Of a DNA stretch of 43,432 bases, positions 42,218 to 43,432 are shown one piece after another. Each line of letters opens with the position of its first letter. The first letter of the stretch is position 1. The notes beneath the pieces were generated by a model. The model was given only the letters and a program-made list of their open reading frames with translations, made no database searches and was not told the origin of the DNA. This stretch comes from CAZPMO01 sp964587515 (GTDB taxonomy: Bacteria > Pseudomonadota > Alphaproteobacteria > MPNO01): positions 1 to 43,432 of the forward strand of contig CAZPMO010000019.1 in assembly GCA_964587515.1 (NCBI GenBank). The letters run 5' to 3'. The position numbers and the translations under genes were made by a program.

Positions 42218-43432
42218 CTATTTCCAGATCGGTTTGCCGGACCCGGGCAGGCCGAGCTCCGACCACATGGCGTCCACCTTTTCGATCACATCGTCGGACA
42301 TGCGGACGCGGCGGCCCCATTCGCGCGTGATCTCGGGCGGGATCTTGGTGGTCGCGTCGATGCCCATTTTTGACCCGAGGCCCGCCTCCGCGCTGGCGAA
42401 ATCGAGCGTGTCGATCGGCGTGTTTTCTATGGTGAGGATATCGCGCGCCGGATCGACGTTGGTCGAGATGGCCCAGATCACGTCCTTCCAGCTGCGCGCG
42501 TCGATGTCGTGATCGACCACGATCACGAACTTCGTATAGGTGAACTGACGCAAATAGGACCATACCCCCATCATCATGCGCCGCGCGTGTCCGGGATATG
42601 ATTTACAGATCGAAACCACCGCCACACGGTAGGAGCATGCCTCGGGCGGCAGCCAGAAATCCACGATCTCCGGGAACTGCTGAATAAGCAGCGGCGCGAA
42701 AACCTCGTTCAGCGCTTCGCCCAGCACCGAGGGTTCGTCCGGCGGCCGGCCGGTGAAGGTCGAGAGATAGATCGGCTCGCGGCGCATGGTGATCGCGTCG
42801 ATGGTGAAGACGGGATATTGATCGACCGCGTTGTAGTACCCGGTGTGATCGCCATAGGGGCCTTCATCGCCGTACTCGCTCAACGAGACATGGCCTTCGA
42901 GCACGATCTCCGCCTGGGCCGGCACCTTCAGCGGCACCGTCTTGCAGTCGACCAGCTCGACCTTCGCGCCGCGCAGCAGCCCGGCGAACTGATATTCCGA
43001 CATGGTGTCCGGCACCGGCGCGACGGCGGCGATGATGGTGCCGGGATCGGCCCCGATCACCACGGCGGCGGGAAGCGCGGCGCGTTCCGCCTGGCCGGCA
43101 TGGTGCTGCGCGCCGCCGCGATGGCGCAGCCAGCGCATCAGCGTGGTATTGCGGCCCGTCACCTGCATGCGATAGATGCCGAGGTTGAAAGCGCCATCCT
43201 TGCCCTGGGTGACCACCAGCGGCCAAGTGATCAGCGGCGCGGGCTCGCCCGGCCAGCAGCCCTGGATCGGCAGCATGGCGAGATCGACGTCCGCGCCCTG
43301 GAGGACGACTTCCTGGCACGGCGCGCGGCTTACCGTGCGTGGCTTCATCGCCATCACCGTCTTCAGCAGTGGCAGCATTCCGACCGCCTCGCGCCAGCCG
43401 CCCGGCGGTTCGGGCTGGCGCAGGAAGGCGAG
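42218..43432 (-). CDS. ubiD: UbiD family decarboxylase, 5'-truncated by window end
   Basis: A prenylated-FMN-dependent decarboxylase; the classical role is decarboxylation of 4-hydroxy-3-polyprenylbenzoate in ubiquinone synthesis. The 404 visible residues lack only about the first hundred; the frame is open to the window edge. Family stretches are LPIQGCWPGEPAPLITWPLV, GIYRMQVTGRNTTLMRW (prFMN/metal region), the catalytic-region EGPYGDHTGYY with its Glu near the metal site, and ILTIENTPIDTLDFAS, MGIDATTKIPPE near the end. Ubiquinone synthesis is likeliest from the close match to housekeeping UbiD. Confidence 0.93.
   Translation of the reverse strand, partial: LAFLRQPEPPGGWREAVGMLPLLKTVMAMKPRTVSRAPCQEVVLQGADVDLAMLPIQGCWPGEPAPLITWPLVVTQGKDGAFNLGIYRMQVTGRNTTLMRWLRHRGGAQHHAGQAERAALPAAVVIGADPGTIIAAVAPVPDTMSEYQFAGLLRGAKVELVDCKTVPLKVPAQAEIVLEGHVSLSEYGDEGPYGDHTGYYNAVDQYPVFTIDAITMRREPIYLSTFTGRPPDEPSVLGEALNEVFAPLLIQQFPEIVDFWLPPEACSYRVAVVSICKSYPGHARRMMMGVWSYLRQFTYTKFVIVVDHDIDARSWKDVIWAISTNVDPARDILTIENTPIDTLDFASAEAGLGSKMGIDATTKIPPEITREWGRRVRMSDDVIEKVDAMWSELGLPGSGKPIWK

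Noticed and set aside
1..43432. CRISPR array, rRNA operon, prophage or toxin-antitoxin system
   Set aside because: No regularly spaced repeats, rRNA signatures, phage structural genes or antitoxin-like pairs were seen on reading through the window.

Overview
The window reads as a draft chromosomal segment of a high-GC alphaproteobacterium, most like the Rhodospirillales and related free-living marine or soil lineages. This rests on two gene neighbourhoods typical of that class. One is murA - DUF2948 - hisG - hisD - UPF0262 - low-molecular-weight phosphatase - maf - RNase G/E - yacG. The other is msbA - DUF374 acyltransferase - waaA - lpxK with an lpxL homologue, which indicates a Gram-negative lipid A envelope. 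The sequence has draft-quality marks: a run of 10 N at 245-254, two genes broken by single-base shifts in low-complexity tracts (720-724 and about 21406-21420), and one breakpoint where two genes are cut tail to tail (about 15105-15125).

Layout. 1-1038: the end of a DadA-like FAD oxidoreductase and a frameshifted DUF2182 membrane protein. 1122-7411: an acyl-CoA dehydrogenase-superfamily enzyme with the residue pattern of 3-sulfinopropanoyl-CoA desulfinase, then a NitT/TauT-type ABC importer (one leaderless and one exported binding protein, one ATPase, two permeases), an ABM-domain protein and a small charged protein. 7492-14595: the core murA/his/maf/rng/yacG block, closed by tRNA-Phe. 14698-28693: accessory catabolic DNA with a truncated DctP, a truncated Gfo/Idh/MocA oxidoreductase, an ornithine cyclodeaminase-like protein, DUF1989, a luciferase-like oxidoreductase, a leaderless TAXI protein, an MFS carrier, an OmpA lipoprotein, a PAS histidine kinase, a CoxMSL-like molybdenum hydroxylase and a diiron protein. 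28775-32417: purD, xseA and an M23 peptidase. 32419-38175: lipid A/Kdo assembly and export. 38221-43432: an FAD oxidoreductase, an alpha/beta hydrolase, PmbA and a partial UbiD.

How the parts work together. The 1.1-6.8 kb genes look like one operon pairing an organosulfur-type acyl-CoA enzyme with an importer from a family that includes sulfonate transporters. The accessory block mixes oxidoreductases with orphan ligand-binding proteins and suggests uptake and oxidation of nitrogen- or carboxyl-containing compounds; its substrates cannot be read from sequence. The lipid A block runs from flipping (MsbA) through Kdo transfer (WaaA), 4'-phosphorylation (LpxK) and late acylation (LpxL).

Most notable observations: (a) the desulfinase-like enzyme joined to a TauT-type importer; (b) three solute-binding-protein homologues from three unrelated families, all starting without a signal peptide; (c) a perfect 15-bp hairpin inside the start of the ABC ATPase gene; (d) a nested inverted-repeat element of about 320 bp between the small and large subunit genes of the molybdenum hydroxylase. 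No rRNA, CRISPR array, prophage or intact transposase was seen.
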